Positions 42,971 through 51,096 of a DNA stretch of 64,000 nucleotides are shown piece by piece (position 1 is the stretch's first letter; every line of letters starts with the position of its first letter). The notes under the pieces are model-generated. The model had not been told where the DNA came from, ran no database searches, and worked only from the letters and a program-made list of their open reading frames with translations. Source of the DNA: Streptomyces sp. NBC_01231 (lineage in GTDB: Bacteria > Actinomycetota > Actinomycetes > Streptomycetales > Streptomycetaceae); the NCBI GenBank assembly GCA_035999765.1, contig CP108521.1:10106001-10170000 (forward strand), in the 5' to 3' direction. Both the position numbers and the translations under genes were made by a program.

Positions 42971-44266
42971 ATGAGTGCGATTCACCCGTTCCGCGTCCTG
43001 CGCGCCAAACCCCTGTGGATCGCCAACGGCGTCATCACAGGCGTCCTCGCGCTGCTGTTCACCGTCTTCTACGTCGGGGCCAACATCGATCCCGTCGATC
43101 ACATGAAGAATCTGCCCGTCGGTCTGGTCGACGCCGACAAGGGGGCCGCTGTCGGGGGCGAGCAGGTCAACTTGGGGGCTCAGATCTCCGAGTCGATCAA
43201 GAAGTCCACCGCGAGCGGAGGCAAGATCGACTGGAAGGTGATGGACGAGAAGGAGATGAAGGAGGAGATCGGCAAGGGCAAGCTGTACGGCGCGCTCGTC
43301 GTCCCCGCCGATTTCACCTCCGCCACCACCGCACTGACCGGTGCGACCACCGGGACCCCGGCCCGCCCGACGCTGACGGTGCTGACCAACCAGTCCGCCG
43401 GCAGCGTGGGCTCCAGCCTGGCCCGGACGGCGACGACACAGGCGGCCGAGAACGCCTCGCTCCAGGTGGGCAAGGAGCTCACGGCCCAGAGCGGGACTGG
43501 GCGGGCGCAGCTGCCCGCCGCGGCACGCGTCTTCCTTGCCGACCCGGCCGCCGTCACGGTCAAGGACGGCCATCCGCTCGACTCACACAGCGGCCTGGGC
43601 CTGACGGCGTTCTACTACGCGCTCGTCCTGGTGGTCTGCGGCATGCTCTCCGCCAACGTCATCAGCGGTCAGGTGGACCACGCCCTCGGCTACACCCACA
43701 ACGACATGGGCCCGCTGCGCCTGCACCGCCCGTTGATCCGGGCGACCCGGGTGCAGACCCTCGCCGTCAGCAGCACCCTGATGGCTGGCCTGTCCCTGCT
43801 GATGGGCACCCTGGTCATGGTGGGCGCGGTCGGCATCATGGGCATGGACGCCGCTCATCTGCCCCTGCTGTGGCTGTACTCGGTGTGCGCCATCGCGGTC
43901 TCCGGGATCGGCGCCCTCACCCTCCTCGCCGTGTTCGGCACGCCCGGGATGCTGGTGGTCACGCTGGTCTTCATCGGTATGGCCGTACCGACGGCCGGCG
44001 CCACCACTCCGATCCAGGCGCTCCCCGGTTTCTACCGCTTCCTCGCGGAGTTCGAGCCCCTGCGGCAGATCACCGGCGGCATCCGCTCGATCCTGTACTA
44101 CGACGCTCAGGCCGACGCGGGTCTGACCCGGGGCTGGGTCATGATGGCCGTCGGCCTCGCGGCAGCCGCCCTCTTCGGCTTCGGCATGACGGGCTGGTAC
44201 GACCGCAAGGGGCTGCACCGCATCCCCGCCGAGACGAAGCCCGAGAAGAGCGCTGCTCCGGCGTAG
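42971..44266 (+). CDS. YhgE/Pip-like (DUF3533) membrane protein, ABC-2 permease fold
   Basis: The 431-residue integral membrane protein has one N-terminal helix (WIANGVITGVLALLFTVFYV), a large extracytoplasmic domain of about 170 residues (LPVGLVDADKGA; VPADFTSATTAL) and then about five to six helices. This is the layout of YhgE/Pip and SNG1-like DUF3533 proteins related to ABC-2 exporters. GGAG lies before the ATG. It probably exports or secretes a toxic or hydrophobic compound together with the SDR detoxification step, under TetR control. A hairpin follows the stop. Confidence 0.85.
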   Translation: MSAIHPFRVLRAKPLWIANGVITGVLALLFTVFYVGANIDPVDHMKNLPVGLVDADKGAAVGGEQVNLGAQISESIKKSTASGGKIDWKVMDEKEMKEEIGKGKLYGALVVPADFTSATTALTGATTGTPARPTLTVLTNQSAGSVGSSLARTATTQAAENASLQVGKELTAQSGTGRAQLPAAARVFLADPAAVTVKDGHPLDSHSGLGLTAFYYALVLVVCGMLSANVISGQVDHALGYTHNDMGPLRLHRPLIRATRVQTLAVSSTLMAGLSLLMGTLVMVGAVGIMGMDAAHLPLLWLYSVCAIAVSGIGALTLLAVFGTPGMLVVTLVFIGMAVPTAGATTPIQALPGFYRFLAEFEPLRQITGGIRSILYYDAQADAGLTRGWVMMAVGLAAAALFGFGMTGWYDRKGLHRIPAETKPEKSAAPA

Positions 44267-44288
44267 CGGAAGGCGGCTCGCCCAAGAC

Positions 44289-44312
44289 GGGGCCACTACT
44301 CGGAGTGGCCCC
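44289..44312 (+). terminator. Hairpin after the DUF3533 gene
   Basis: GGGGCCACT (44289-44297) pairs with AGTGGCCCC (44304-44312) around a 6-nt loop, 23 bp after the stop. There is no T-run, which is usual for GC-rich actinomycete terminators. Confidence 0.7.
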
Positions 44313-44462
44313 GGTGTGCGTCGCCCCCGTGGGGACGAGAGGCGCGCGCACCATCAGGGCTCGGCGACGATCTCTCCCCCCACGTCCGTCGCCGAGCCTC
44401 TGAGTGGCCTTCAGATGTCCGCGCGGCGCCTGACATCAACCCTGTGACCTCCCCGGCACCCC

Positions 44463-44494
44463 GGGGTCCCGGGACCCCGGGACCCCGGGACCCC
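44463..44494. repeat. Palindromic GGGACCCC tandem repeat
   Basis: GGGACCCC occurs three times in a row with a period of 8 bp (44471-44494), preceded by its inverse GGGGTCCC (44463-44470). It stands four bases before the TetR operator at 44499. It could form alternative hairpins or be a replication-slippage product, and may affect the tetR promoter. Confidence 0.7.
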
Positions 44495-44498
44495 TGGG

Positions 44499-44512
44499 AA
44501 ACCGATCGGTTT
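44499..44512. promoter_or_regulatory. TetR autoregulatory operator
   Basis: AAACCGATCGGTTT is identical to the site at 41246-41259 and lies 33 bp before the TetR ATG. This points to autoregulation and shared control of the SDR operon. Confidence 0.85.
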
Positions 44513-44544
44513 CTATTTCGCCCGATTCGAGTTAACCTCACAGC

Positions 44545-45120
44545 ATGACCACCGAAGTGAAGCCAAGTCCCAGAGAGCGGCTGCTGGAGGCGGCGGCCAC
44601 GCTCACCTACCGAGACGGTGTCGGCATCGGAGTCGAGGCCCTGTGCAAGGCGGCGGGGGTGTCCAAGCGCTCCATGTACCAACTGTTCGACAGCAAGGAC
44701 GAACTGCTGGCAGTGAGCCTGAAGGAGCGTGCCGCTGACTTCGTGGCGAGCCTCCTGCCCCCGGCGGACGACGGCCGCTCACCCCGCGAGCGGATCCTGC
44801 ACGTCTTCGAGCGGGTGGAACGGCAGGCGGGTGCGGCCGAGTTCCGGGGTTGCCGGTACCTGGCCGTGCAGATCGAGCTCAAGGATCAGACCCACCCCGC
44901 GAGCCGGGTGGCTCACCGGATCAAAGCGAACCTGACCGCCTTTTTCCGTGCCGAGGCCGAACAGGGTGGCGCGAGCGATCCCGACCTGCTGGCCCGGCAG
45001 CTCATCCTGGTCTTCGACGGCGCCAGCGCCCGCGCGGGAATCCAGGCCGACAACCTGACCGGGCTCATCGCACCCACCGTGACCACCCTGCTCGATGCGG
45101 CAGAGATGCGGCAGACATGA
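44545..45120 (+). CDS. TetR family transcriptional regulator
   Basis: The 191-residue protein has a classic TetR helix-turn-helix (VEALCKAAGVSKRSMYQLFD, about residues 32-51) and a helical C-terminus containing RGCRYLAVQIELKD, similar to the TetR_C domains of aromatic- or drug-responsive repressors. The same palindrome precedes this gene and the SDR operon, so it probably represses both. The start has no clear Shine-Dalgarno sequence. Confidence 0.93.
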   Translation: MTTEVKPSPRERLLEAAATLTYRDGVGIGVEALCKAAGVSKRSMYQLFDSKDELLAVSLKERAADFVASLLPPADDGRSPRERILHVFERVERQAGAAEFRGCRYLAVQIELKDQTHPASRVAHRIKANLTAFFRAEAEQGGASDPDLLARQLILVFDGASARAGIQADNLTGLIAPTVTTLLDAAEMRQT

Positions 45121-45144
45121 GCTGACGGTCCCCGTCCACAATCG

Positions 45145-45310
45145 AGTTCATGCCCCGTCTACGCGAAGCAGCGCCAGACCGTCGACCGCATGACTGCGGA
45201 GGCGACCGGGGATGCCGACGCCCCCACAGTCGCCGCCAAGGCGATCGTCGCCGCAGCGACCGACGCCGCGCAGAAGCTGCGCCGCACCGCCGACCCTTGG
45301 CCGGACGTGT
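45145..45310 (+). pseudogene. C-terminal fragment of a second SDR gene
   Basis: From about 45160 the + strand reads YAKQRQTVDRMTAEATGD, then TVAAKAIVAAATDAAQKLRR. This aligns to the end of the SDR at 41.3 kb (YADQRRVFDRLMAEAIKDGD; VVAKAIVAAATDAKPKLRY). The N-terminal two thirds are missing and there is no start. It lies just after the TetR gene, so a second SDR was probably once on this side and was deleted. Confidence 0.8.
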
Positions 45311-45516
45311 CAGCACAGTGCGCCGCGGCTCACGGAGGGTGCGCGGCCCGTCCGCGCAGGTGCCGCCCGCCCCGGCTCAGCGGGCTGGGCCTCTCGTCGC
45401 GAGGCCGCGTCGCCGCAAGGGTCGTCGGGGTCGTCGCGCCTGTCTTCCCTGTCGTCACGTGCCTCGCCGACCCGTCCTCAGAATTGAGCGGTTCTTGCGC
45501 TGTCGGCATCGGGCTG

Positions 45517-47175
45517 TCAGTCCAGAGCGGGTGCCTCCCGAGAGGGGAAGCGATAGATGCGGCAGCGGGAGATCCCCGAGTGGTCCCAGTGGGCGGGGAT
45601 GGGGAACGGGCCGGCGGAGATTTGCCCGGACCGCGGATGCATCCAGGCGGTCCCTCCCGCGGTTTCGTCGCCATTGAGGCGGCGCTCCGCTTTCCAGCCA
45701 TCCGGATCGAAGCGCCCTTCGGTGACGGACTCGAGACCGATCTGCCACGCTGGATCCGTGGTCGTGAAGCTGATGCGGAAACCCCGGCCGACCGCGAGGA
45801 GGACGTCCTCCTCCTGCGCCACGATGAGCCCGTAACCGTGGGTGCCCGTGGCGTCGATCCCGATGGGGGCCCACCGGGTCACCGTCAGGACGATCGAGCC
45901 GATGGTCAGGGCGACGCGCGGAGTGGCGTCATCGAGGTGGAAACCTCTGGTGACGGCTGGTGTGCCGTCAGTGAGGGTCAGCACGGACTCGGTCTGGCGG
46001 AGCAGGTCGTAGACGTCGGACAGCGCGGCGAGTTCGGGGAGGTCGGCCGAGTCCGTGCCGAACGGGGAGACACCGAGGGCGTGGTACTCGCCGATCGCGA
46101 GTAGCGCATGCCCGGCCCCCGCCGCGTCACGGCGCATCTCGGGTATGAAAAGACCGTCCGACATGGTCAGGAACTCGCCGAAGACGGTGTCGGGTTGGCC
46201 GAAGTAGAAGTCCGGGGTGCACAGGTCGACCGTGGGAGCTGTCGTCCGCCAGACGCCGGCCACGCGTGGGAGCGGCCCTCCGCTGGGATAGGTGCCCGGG
46301 ACCTGGCCCCCGGCGACCGCGAAGCCCGGGATGTCGAGGTCGATCTCGCTGTCCAGCCAGGCGTTGGTGAAGAAGGGCGCGGGGGAGACGGCCCGGCCCG
46401 CCCGCGCCAGTTTCTCGATGTGGCTCGCGAATGCCCAAGCCATGAAGGCCTCGTCGCGTGCGGAGGGATCGCCCGGCAGGTCACGCCAGCACAGGTCCGC
46501 GGGTATGGCCGTCGCGTCCTGCGAGCGCAGCAGATTAGTGAGGTTCGCGGGGACGGGCTGGGCGAAGGCCTTCTGTGCCTCCCGGGACAGGTCACGAGAG
46601 GCGCCGAGCAGCCCGACCTCGTTCTCGATCTGCACCATGAGCACGGTGCGGTGTTCGGCGTCGATCTCCTCGATGTACTCCATCAAGCGGCGGAAGGCTG
46701 CCAGGTCGAGGTCGCCGGGTGCGAACGGGGTCAGGGTTTCCGTCACGCGCCCGTCGTCCAGCACACAGCGCGGAAACCGGTCCCAGTCGCGCTTCACCCA
46801 TGTCGGTGCGTAGCTGGACGCGCCGTTCTTCCACGTGCCGAACCACAGCAGGATCACACGCAATCCGACAGCCCGCGCCTCCTCGAGGACCGATCGGACC
46901 GAGTCGAGGACGAAGCGCCCCTCCACGGGTTCGATCTGTTCCCACGTGACGCTTGCCAGCACGGTATTGGCGTTGGCAGCGACCGCGGAACGCAGACCGG
47001 CGGCCAGCGAGCCGGCTGCGGAAGGGGAGGAGTTGTGCAGTTCGACGCCGCGTACGAGAAACGGATTCCCGTCGACGACGAGCCGGGCCGGTCCCTGCGA
47101 CCTGTCGAGCCGGGGCGGTGGGCAGGCTTCGGCCTGCTGACCGCCGATCGTCGAAGTGGTCACTGCGTGATTCAC
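45517..47175 (-). CDS. GH35-type beta-galactosidase-like glycoside hydrolase (DUF5597-like C-terminus)
   Basis: The approximately 552-residue enzyme has a (beta/alpha)8 glycosidase domain: FLVRGVELHNSSPSAAGS, NTVLASVTWEQIEPVEGRF, VILLWFGTWKNG and the acid/base region MVQIENEVG. Later are TPDFYFG and the nucleophile-side FIPEMRRD. A C-terminal beta domain follows (RGFHLDD; GYGLIVAQEEDVLLAVGRG) that fits DUF5597. GTG 47175 is chosen, with AGGAGG four to five bases upstream; a TTG at 47190 lies within that site. No signal peptide. It is divergent from an MFS transporter and probably cleaves a beta-galactoside taken up by it. Confidence 0.88.
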   Translation of the reverse strand: MNHAVTTSTIGGQQAEACPPPRLDRSQGPARLVVDGNPFLVRGVELHNSSPSAAGSLAAGLRSAVAANANTVLASVTWEQIEPVEGRFVLDSVRSVLEEARAVGLRVILLWFGTWKNGASSYAPTWVKRDWDRFPRCVLDDGRVTETLTPFAPGDLDLAAFRRLMEYIEEIDAEHRTVLMVQIENEVGLLGASRDLSREAQKAFAQPVPANLTNLLRSQDATAIPADLCWRDLPGDPSARDEAFMAWAFASHIEKLARAGRAVSPAPFFTNAWLDSEIDLDIPGFAVAGGQVPGTYPSGGPLPRVAGVWRTTAPTVDLCTPDFYFGQPDTVFGEFLTMSDGLFIPEMRRDAAGAGHALLAIGEYHALGVSPFGTDSADLPELAALSDVYDLLRQTESVLTLTDGTPAVTRGFHLDDATPRVALTIGSIVLTVTRWAPIGIDATGTHGYGLIVAQEEDVLLAVGRGFRISFTTTDPAWQIGLESVTEGRFDPDGWKAERRLNGDETAGGTAWMHPRSGQISAGPFPIPAHWDHSGISRCRIYRFPSREAPALD

Positions 47176-47203
47176 GAAGCCTCCTGGCAAAAGAATGGTC
47201 GAC

Positions 47204-47229
47204 GAAAATGTAGCGCTTGAGCGGTTTTC
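47204..47229. promoter_or_regulatory. Possible LacI-type operator between the glycosidase and MFS genes
   Basis: The divergent region contains GTAGCGCTTGAGCGG with the AGCGCT core (47212-47217) seen in actinobacterial LacI-family operators, flanked by GAAAA and TTTTC. The palindrome is imperfect and no LacI gene is in the window; the nearby TetR gene is an alternative regulator. Confidence 0.35.
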
Positions 47230-47281
47230 GTGGCTAGCATCTCACGCACCGTCTCGCACAGTGCTGCAAAGGAGCAGGCCA

Positions 47282-48538
47282 GTGACCCTTTCCACGAGAC
47301 CAGACATCCCCCGGGGCGACCGTGAACTGAGTCGGGGTCCGGCTCGGCTCGGCAGGCTCGGGCCGCTGCTGTTCCTCGTTCACGCGGGCTGGATGCTCCC
47401 GTTCGCCGCTGCGGGCACGCTCATCCCGGCCCTCCTGACGGAGATCGATCCCGACCGGAAAGTGGCGCTCTACGGCACCCTGGCCACCACGGGCTCGCTG
47501 GCGAGCATGATCGCCACGATCGTCATCGGCACACTGTCCGATCGCACCCGTTCACGCCTGGGCAAGCGCAACCCGTGGATCGCCAGTGGTGGCGTCGTCC
47601 TCGCCGTCGCAGCCACCACCATGTCGTTCACCAGCGACTTCCTCCTGCTCGTCGCGCTCTGGATCACCTTCCAGGTCGGCCTGGCAGTCGTCCTCGCTCC
47701 GTTGTTCGCCGTACTGCCGGACCGGGTGGCACCCGACAATCTGGGGAAGGCCTCCGCTGTCGTCGGATTCGGTCAATTGGTCGCTCAGAGCCTGGGCAGC
47801 GTCGTCGCCGGCGCTCTCATCACGGTCCCCCGAGAGGGCCTGCGCTGGCTGCCCTGGCTGATCGCCGTCACCGCGATGCTCTTCGTCCTCCTGGCCCCGG
47901 AGCCGGACAACCGGGACGAGCCGCGGGAGGCGCGCTCCGCACGGGCACTGCTGCGCGGCTTCATGCCCCCGCGCGACCGTGATTTCCTCCTGGCGCTCGT
48001 CGGCCGCTTCCTGCTGCTGATGTCCTTCATGAGCGTGCTGCTCTACCAACTCTTCGTGCTCACCGACTACATCGGGCTCGGCGTCGAGGAAGCGGGCCGT
48101 GTCATCGCCACCGGGGGCGTCGTCATGGCGCTCAGTTCGGGTGCGGCGACGGTACTCTCCGGTCCCCTCTCCGACCGCCTGGGCAGACGCAAGCCCATCG
48201 TGATCACCGCCTCGCTCATCTTCGCCGCAGCCGAGCTGCCTCTGGTCCTGTCCGATTCACTGGCGGCGTTCTACACATTCCTGGGTGCCGGCGGTTTCGC
48301 CTACGGGATCTACATCGCCGTCGACCAGGCCCTGTTGGCGAACGTCCTGCCCAACGGCGACGACCGCGCGAAGGACATGGGGATCCTCAACATCGCCAAC
48401 ACAGGACCCCAGATACTCGCGCCGATCGCCTCGGGTCTCGTCGTGACCGCCGTCGGCTACCGCAGTGTCTTCGTCATCGCGATCGTCCTGGCGGTGGTGT
48501 CGGCCCTGGTGCTCCTGCCCCTGCGGCGCGTGCGGTGA
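47282..48538 (+). CDS. Major facilitator superfamily transporter
   Basis: The 418-residue permease has about 12 membrane helices. The loop 2-3 motif reads LSDRTRSRLGKRNPW and the loop 8-9 equivalent reads LSDRLGRRKPI, both MFS signatures. The pattern is close to sugar- and glycoside-type MFS proteins. GTG 47282 is chosen because AAAGGAG lies seven bases upstream. It is divergent from the GH35 enzyme and probably brings in the enzyme's galactoside substrate. A TetR gene follows at 44 bp. Confidence 0.92.
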   Translation: MTLSTRPDIPRGDRELSRGPARLGRLGPLLFLVHAGWMLPFAAAGTLIPALLTEIDPDRKVALYGTLATTGSLASMIATIVIGTLSDRTRSRLGKRNPWIASGGVVLAVAATTMSFTSDFLLLVALWITFQVGLAVVLAPLFAVLPDRVAPDNLGKASAVVGFGQLVAQSLGSVVAGALITVPREGLRWLPWLIAVTAMLFVLLAPEPDNRDEPREARSARALLRGFMPPRDRDFLLALVGRFLLLMSFMSVLLYQLFVLTDYIGLGVEEAGRVIATGGVVMALSSGAATVLSGPLSDRLGRRKPIVITASLIFAAAELPLVLSDSLAAFYTFLGAGGFAYGIYIAVDQALLANVLPNGDDRAKDMGILNIANTGPQILAPIASGLVVTAVGYRSVFVIAIVLAVVSALVLLPLRRVR

Positions 48539-48569
48539 ACAGCTCCGCAGGCCGTCGTTGCGCGGTGCC

Positions 48570-48575
48570 TATACT
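48570..48575 (+). promoter_or_regulatory. -10 element of a leaderless tetR promoter
   Basis: TATACT ends six bases before the ATG of the TetR gene, so transcription would begin at or near the A of ATG. No Shine-Dalgarno sequence is present, consistent with a leaderless mRNA, a common actinomycete arrangement. No good -35 is visible. Confidence 0.5.
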
Positions 48576-48581
48576 TGGATC

Positions 48582-49187
48582 ATGGGTAACCCTGCGACGG
48601 GCGGGCGGCGCGGTCCGTACGCGAACACCGCACGGCGCAAGGCCGAAATCGTCGAAGCTGCCGAGCGGGCCTTCGCCGTCTCCGGCTACCACGGGGGGGC
48701 GCTGCGGGAGATCGCCCGCCAACTCGATCTGAGCTTCACCAGCCTGCGGCATCACTTCCCCAGCAAGGAGGAGCTGCTGATCGCGGTGCTCGAGAACGCG
48801 GACAACCGCGAACAAGAGCCCTTCGAAAGCGACTTGCTGCACAGCGGTCTCATCGAGGCAGTCGTCGCCCTGGCCGAGCGCAACCTCGCCAAACCGGAGT
48901 CGCTGCGACTCCTGGCAGTCATGTCGGCCGAGGCGTCGTCCACCTCTCATCCTGCCCACCTCTGGTTCGTCGAACGGTATGGCCGAGTCCGGACCCTCGT
49001 CGAGAAAAGCATCCGGTCCGACGTCGCCCAAGGGCGCCTTCCGGCAGATACCGATGCCGCCGAGGTGGCCTACGCGTTCGTCGCGCTCTGGGACGGACTG
49101 CAGCTGCAGTGGCTGATCGATCCGAGTTTCGACCTCGTCGCCGCCTTGAGGAAGGGCCTGCGTGCTCTGTTCGGCCAAACCCCGTGA
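48582..49187 (+). CDS. TetR family transcriptional regulator
   Basis: The 201-residue regulator begins with a TetR helix-turn-helix domain (GALREIARQLDLSFTSLRHH) followed by FPSKEELL. The C-terminal part has LAVMSAEASSTSHPAHLWF, typical of a TetR_C subgroup. The ATG is preceded only by a -10-like TATACT, so translation may be leaderless. It follows the MFS gene by 43 bp and is the nearest regulator of the glycosidase/MFS pair. Confidence 0.92.
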   Translation: MGNPATGGRRGPYANTARRKAEIVEAAERAFAVSGYHGGALREIARQLDLSFTSLRHHFPSKEELLIAVLENADNREQEPFESDLLHSGLIEAVVALAERNLAKPESLRLLAVMSAEASSTSHPAHLWFVERYGRVRTLVEKSIRSDVAQGRLPADTDAAEVAYAFVALWDGLQLQWLIDPSFDLVAALRKGLRALFGQTP

Positions 49188-49291
49188 ACGCCGTACGTCA
49201 GTAGTTGCCCACGGCGGTTGACCAGGCAAGGCAGCGAAACGCTGCTGGAGTACCGCACGCAACCTCCGGTCGGACACGGTTCGCCCGCTAA

Positions 49292-49311
49292 GGTGTCCTG
49301 AAACGGACACC
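49292..49311. promoter_or_regulatory. TetR operator GGTGTCC-N6-GGACACC
   Basis: A perfect inverted repeat with 7-bp arms (GGTGTCC 49292-49298, GGACACC 49305-49311) and a 6-bp spacer lies 84 bp before the TetR start. Its size and spacing are typical for TetR dimers. Autoregulation is the simplest reading. Confidence 0.8.
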
Positions 49312-49394
49312 AGTCCGATACCGGGGCCAACTGTATCGGGCGGCTGTCCGGTCGGGGAGTGGCTTCCGATGTGGGCCCAGAAGGAGGACGAGTG

Positions 49395-49985
49395 GTGTCG
49401 AGGAGTGACGTGCCTCGGCGCTCGGACGCGCAGCGCAATCGCGAGCGCATTCTGGAAGTGGCGTTGGGCGAGCTGTCGCGTTCGGCGGATGTCCCGCTGA
49501 GTGTGATCGCCAAGAGGGCGGGCGTCGGGCAGGGGACCTTCTATCGCAATTTCCCCAGCCGAGAGGCGCTCGTCCTGGAGGTGTACGGCCATGGGGTGCG
49601 GCAGCTCAGCAACAGCGCGGCCGAGTTGCTGAAGACCAGGGAACCCGACCGGGCCCTGCGCGAGTGGATGGACGGCCTCGCCCGCTTCGCCATGGCCAAG
49701 GCCGGTCTGGCCGACGCGTTGCGGCAGGCCACCCGTGCGTCGGGTGGCTCGGAAAAGCCGGGGTACTCCCTGGTGGCCGACGCGATCGAGCTTCTGCTCG
49801 ATGCCAATCACGAGGTCGGCACCATCCGCCCAGGGGTGACCGCCGACGACTTCCTCCTTGCCATCGCCGGCATCTGGCAGATCGGCCTCAGCGAGCACTG
49901 GCATGTCCAGGCCGCCCGCCTCCTGGACCTCATCATGGACGGCTTGCGCGCGGGAGCGCCCGGGCGACGGCAGCCTGGTCCGTAA
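49395..49985 (+). CDS. TetR family transcriptional regulator
   Basis: The approximately 196-residue regulator has the TetR DNA-binding domain (RRSDAQRNRERILEVA; LSVIAKRAGVGQGTFYRNFP) and a C-terminal domain of the TetR_C SbtR-like subgroup (ALREWMDGLARFAMAK). Two adjacent GTG codons (49392, 49395) can start; 49395 has AAGGAGG (49381-49387) at the better distance. A strong palindrome upstream suggests autoregulation. No divergent partner exists, so the other target is not evident. Confidence 0.92.
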   Translation: MSRSDVPRRSDAQRNRERILEVALGELSRSADVPLSVIAKRAGVGQGTFYRNFPSREALVLEVYGHGVRQLSNSAAELLKTREPDRALREWMDGLARFAMAKAGLADALRQATRASGGSEKPGYSLVADAIELLLDANHEVGTIRPGVTADDFLLAIAGIWQIGLSEHWHVQAARLLDLIMDGLRAGAPGRRQPGP

Positions 49986-50186
49986 GGCCGATGAGGTGGC
50001 GGGTGACGATGGTTTCCCGCCCCGCCCCGCCCCACGCCGGTCTCGGTCGACTGCTGTCCTGAATCCTCTCCACCGGACGCCGAAGCGAGCTACGAAGCCC
50101 GGTGACACCCGAGCGCACCGCCCCACACCGCCGCCGGCCTTACCGGCGGTATCGACCAGAGCCCCGGCCCATGGCAGGGTGGGGCC

Positions 50187-51035
50187 ATGAGCGAGGCCGA
50201 CCCGGGGCTGTTCGGGCCCTCCTCCGTGACCTGGCAATTGCACAGCGACCCGATGATGTGGGTCGCGGGGATACGCGCCCTCTATCTCCAGGCACTGCAC
50301 CCGCGCGCGGTCCGTGGTGTCATGCAGAACTCCGACTTCCACAACGACGCCTGGGGCCGCCTGTTGCGCATCGCCGACTTCGTCGGCACCACGACCTACG
50401 GCACCACCGAGGCAGCGGAGAGGGCGGGCGCCCGGGTCCGCAAGATACACCGCATGCTCGGAGCCACCGACCCCGACACCGGCGAGCGCTACGGCGTCGA
50501 CGAACCCGAACTGCTGCTGTGGGTGCACTGCGCCGAGATCGACTCGTACCTGTACGTCGCCCGCAGCTCCGGCCTTCCGCTCACCGACGCGCAGGCCGAC
50601 CGGTACATCGGCGAGCACCGGGTCAGTGCCCGTCTGGTGGGTCTCGACTCCGACACCGTACCGGGGAACCAGGCCGAGATGACCGCCTACTTCGACAAGG
50701 TGCGGCCCGACCTGGCCGCCGGAGAAGAGGCACGCGCGGTGGACGACTTCCTGCTCCGCCCTCCGGCGCACCCCCTCCTGGTCCCGGCGCGTGAGGTGCT
50801 GTGGCGGCGTGTGGCACATCTGGCGTACGCCGCCCTGCCGCCGTACGCCCACGAGTTGTACGGCAGGCCGGCCCCGAAACCGGCGACCGTCACCCGGCGG
50901 CTGCGAGCCACGTGCACCCTGCTGCGCTGCGTTCCCTCACGTCTGCGCTGGCAACTCCCGCCCAAACACATTCTGCGCGCCATGGCCCGCCTCGGACCCA
51001 CTGCTCGCCCGGCACCGTACAAACTCGGACGATAG
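50187..51035 (+). CDS. MpaB/rubber-oxygenase-like protein (DUF2236)
   Basis: The 282-residue protein matches the ER-bound oxygenase MpaB/latex-clearing protein family. It has the start segment GPSSVTWQLHSDPMMWVAGI, the LYLQALHPRAVRGV block, the FVGTTTYGTTEAAERA motif and an internal LLWVHCAEIDSYL containing the conserved histidine. Members bind haem b and are suspected oxygenases. No membrane anchor is seen. It stands alone between a TetR and a kinase gene and its substrate is unknown. Confidence 0.9.
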   Translation: MSEADPGLFGPSSVTWQLHSDPMMWVAGIRALYLQALHPRAVRGVMQNSDFHNDAWGRLLRIADFVGTTTYGTTEAAERAGARVRKIHRMLGATDPDTGERYGVDEPELLLWVHCAEIDSYLYVARSSGLPLTDAQADRYIGEHRVSARLVGLDSDTVPGNQAEMTAYFDKVRPDLAAGEEARAVDDFLLRPPAHPLLVPAREVLWRRVAHLAYAALPPYAHELYGRPAPKPATVTRRLRATCTLLRCVPSRLRWQLPPKHILRAMARLGPTARPAPYKLGR

Positions 51036-51096
51036 CTCGCCATACTGGACCAGCCAGGGGCGGGTGGGGCGGAGTCGACGGGGGCGGTCGCAGGAG

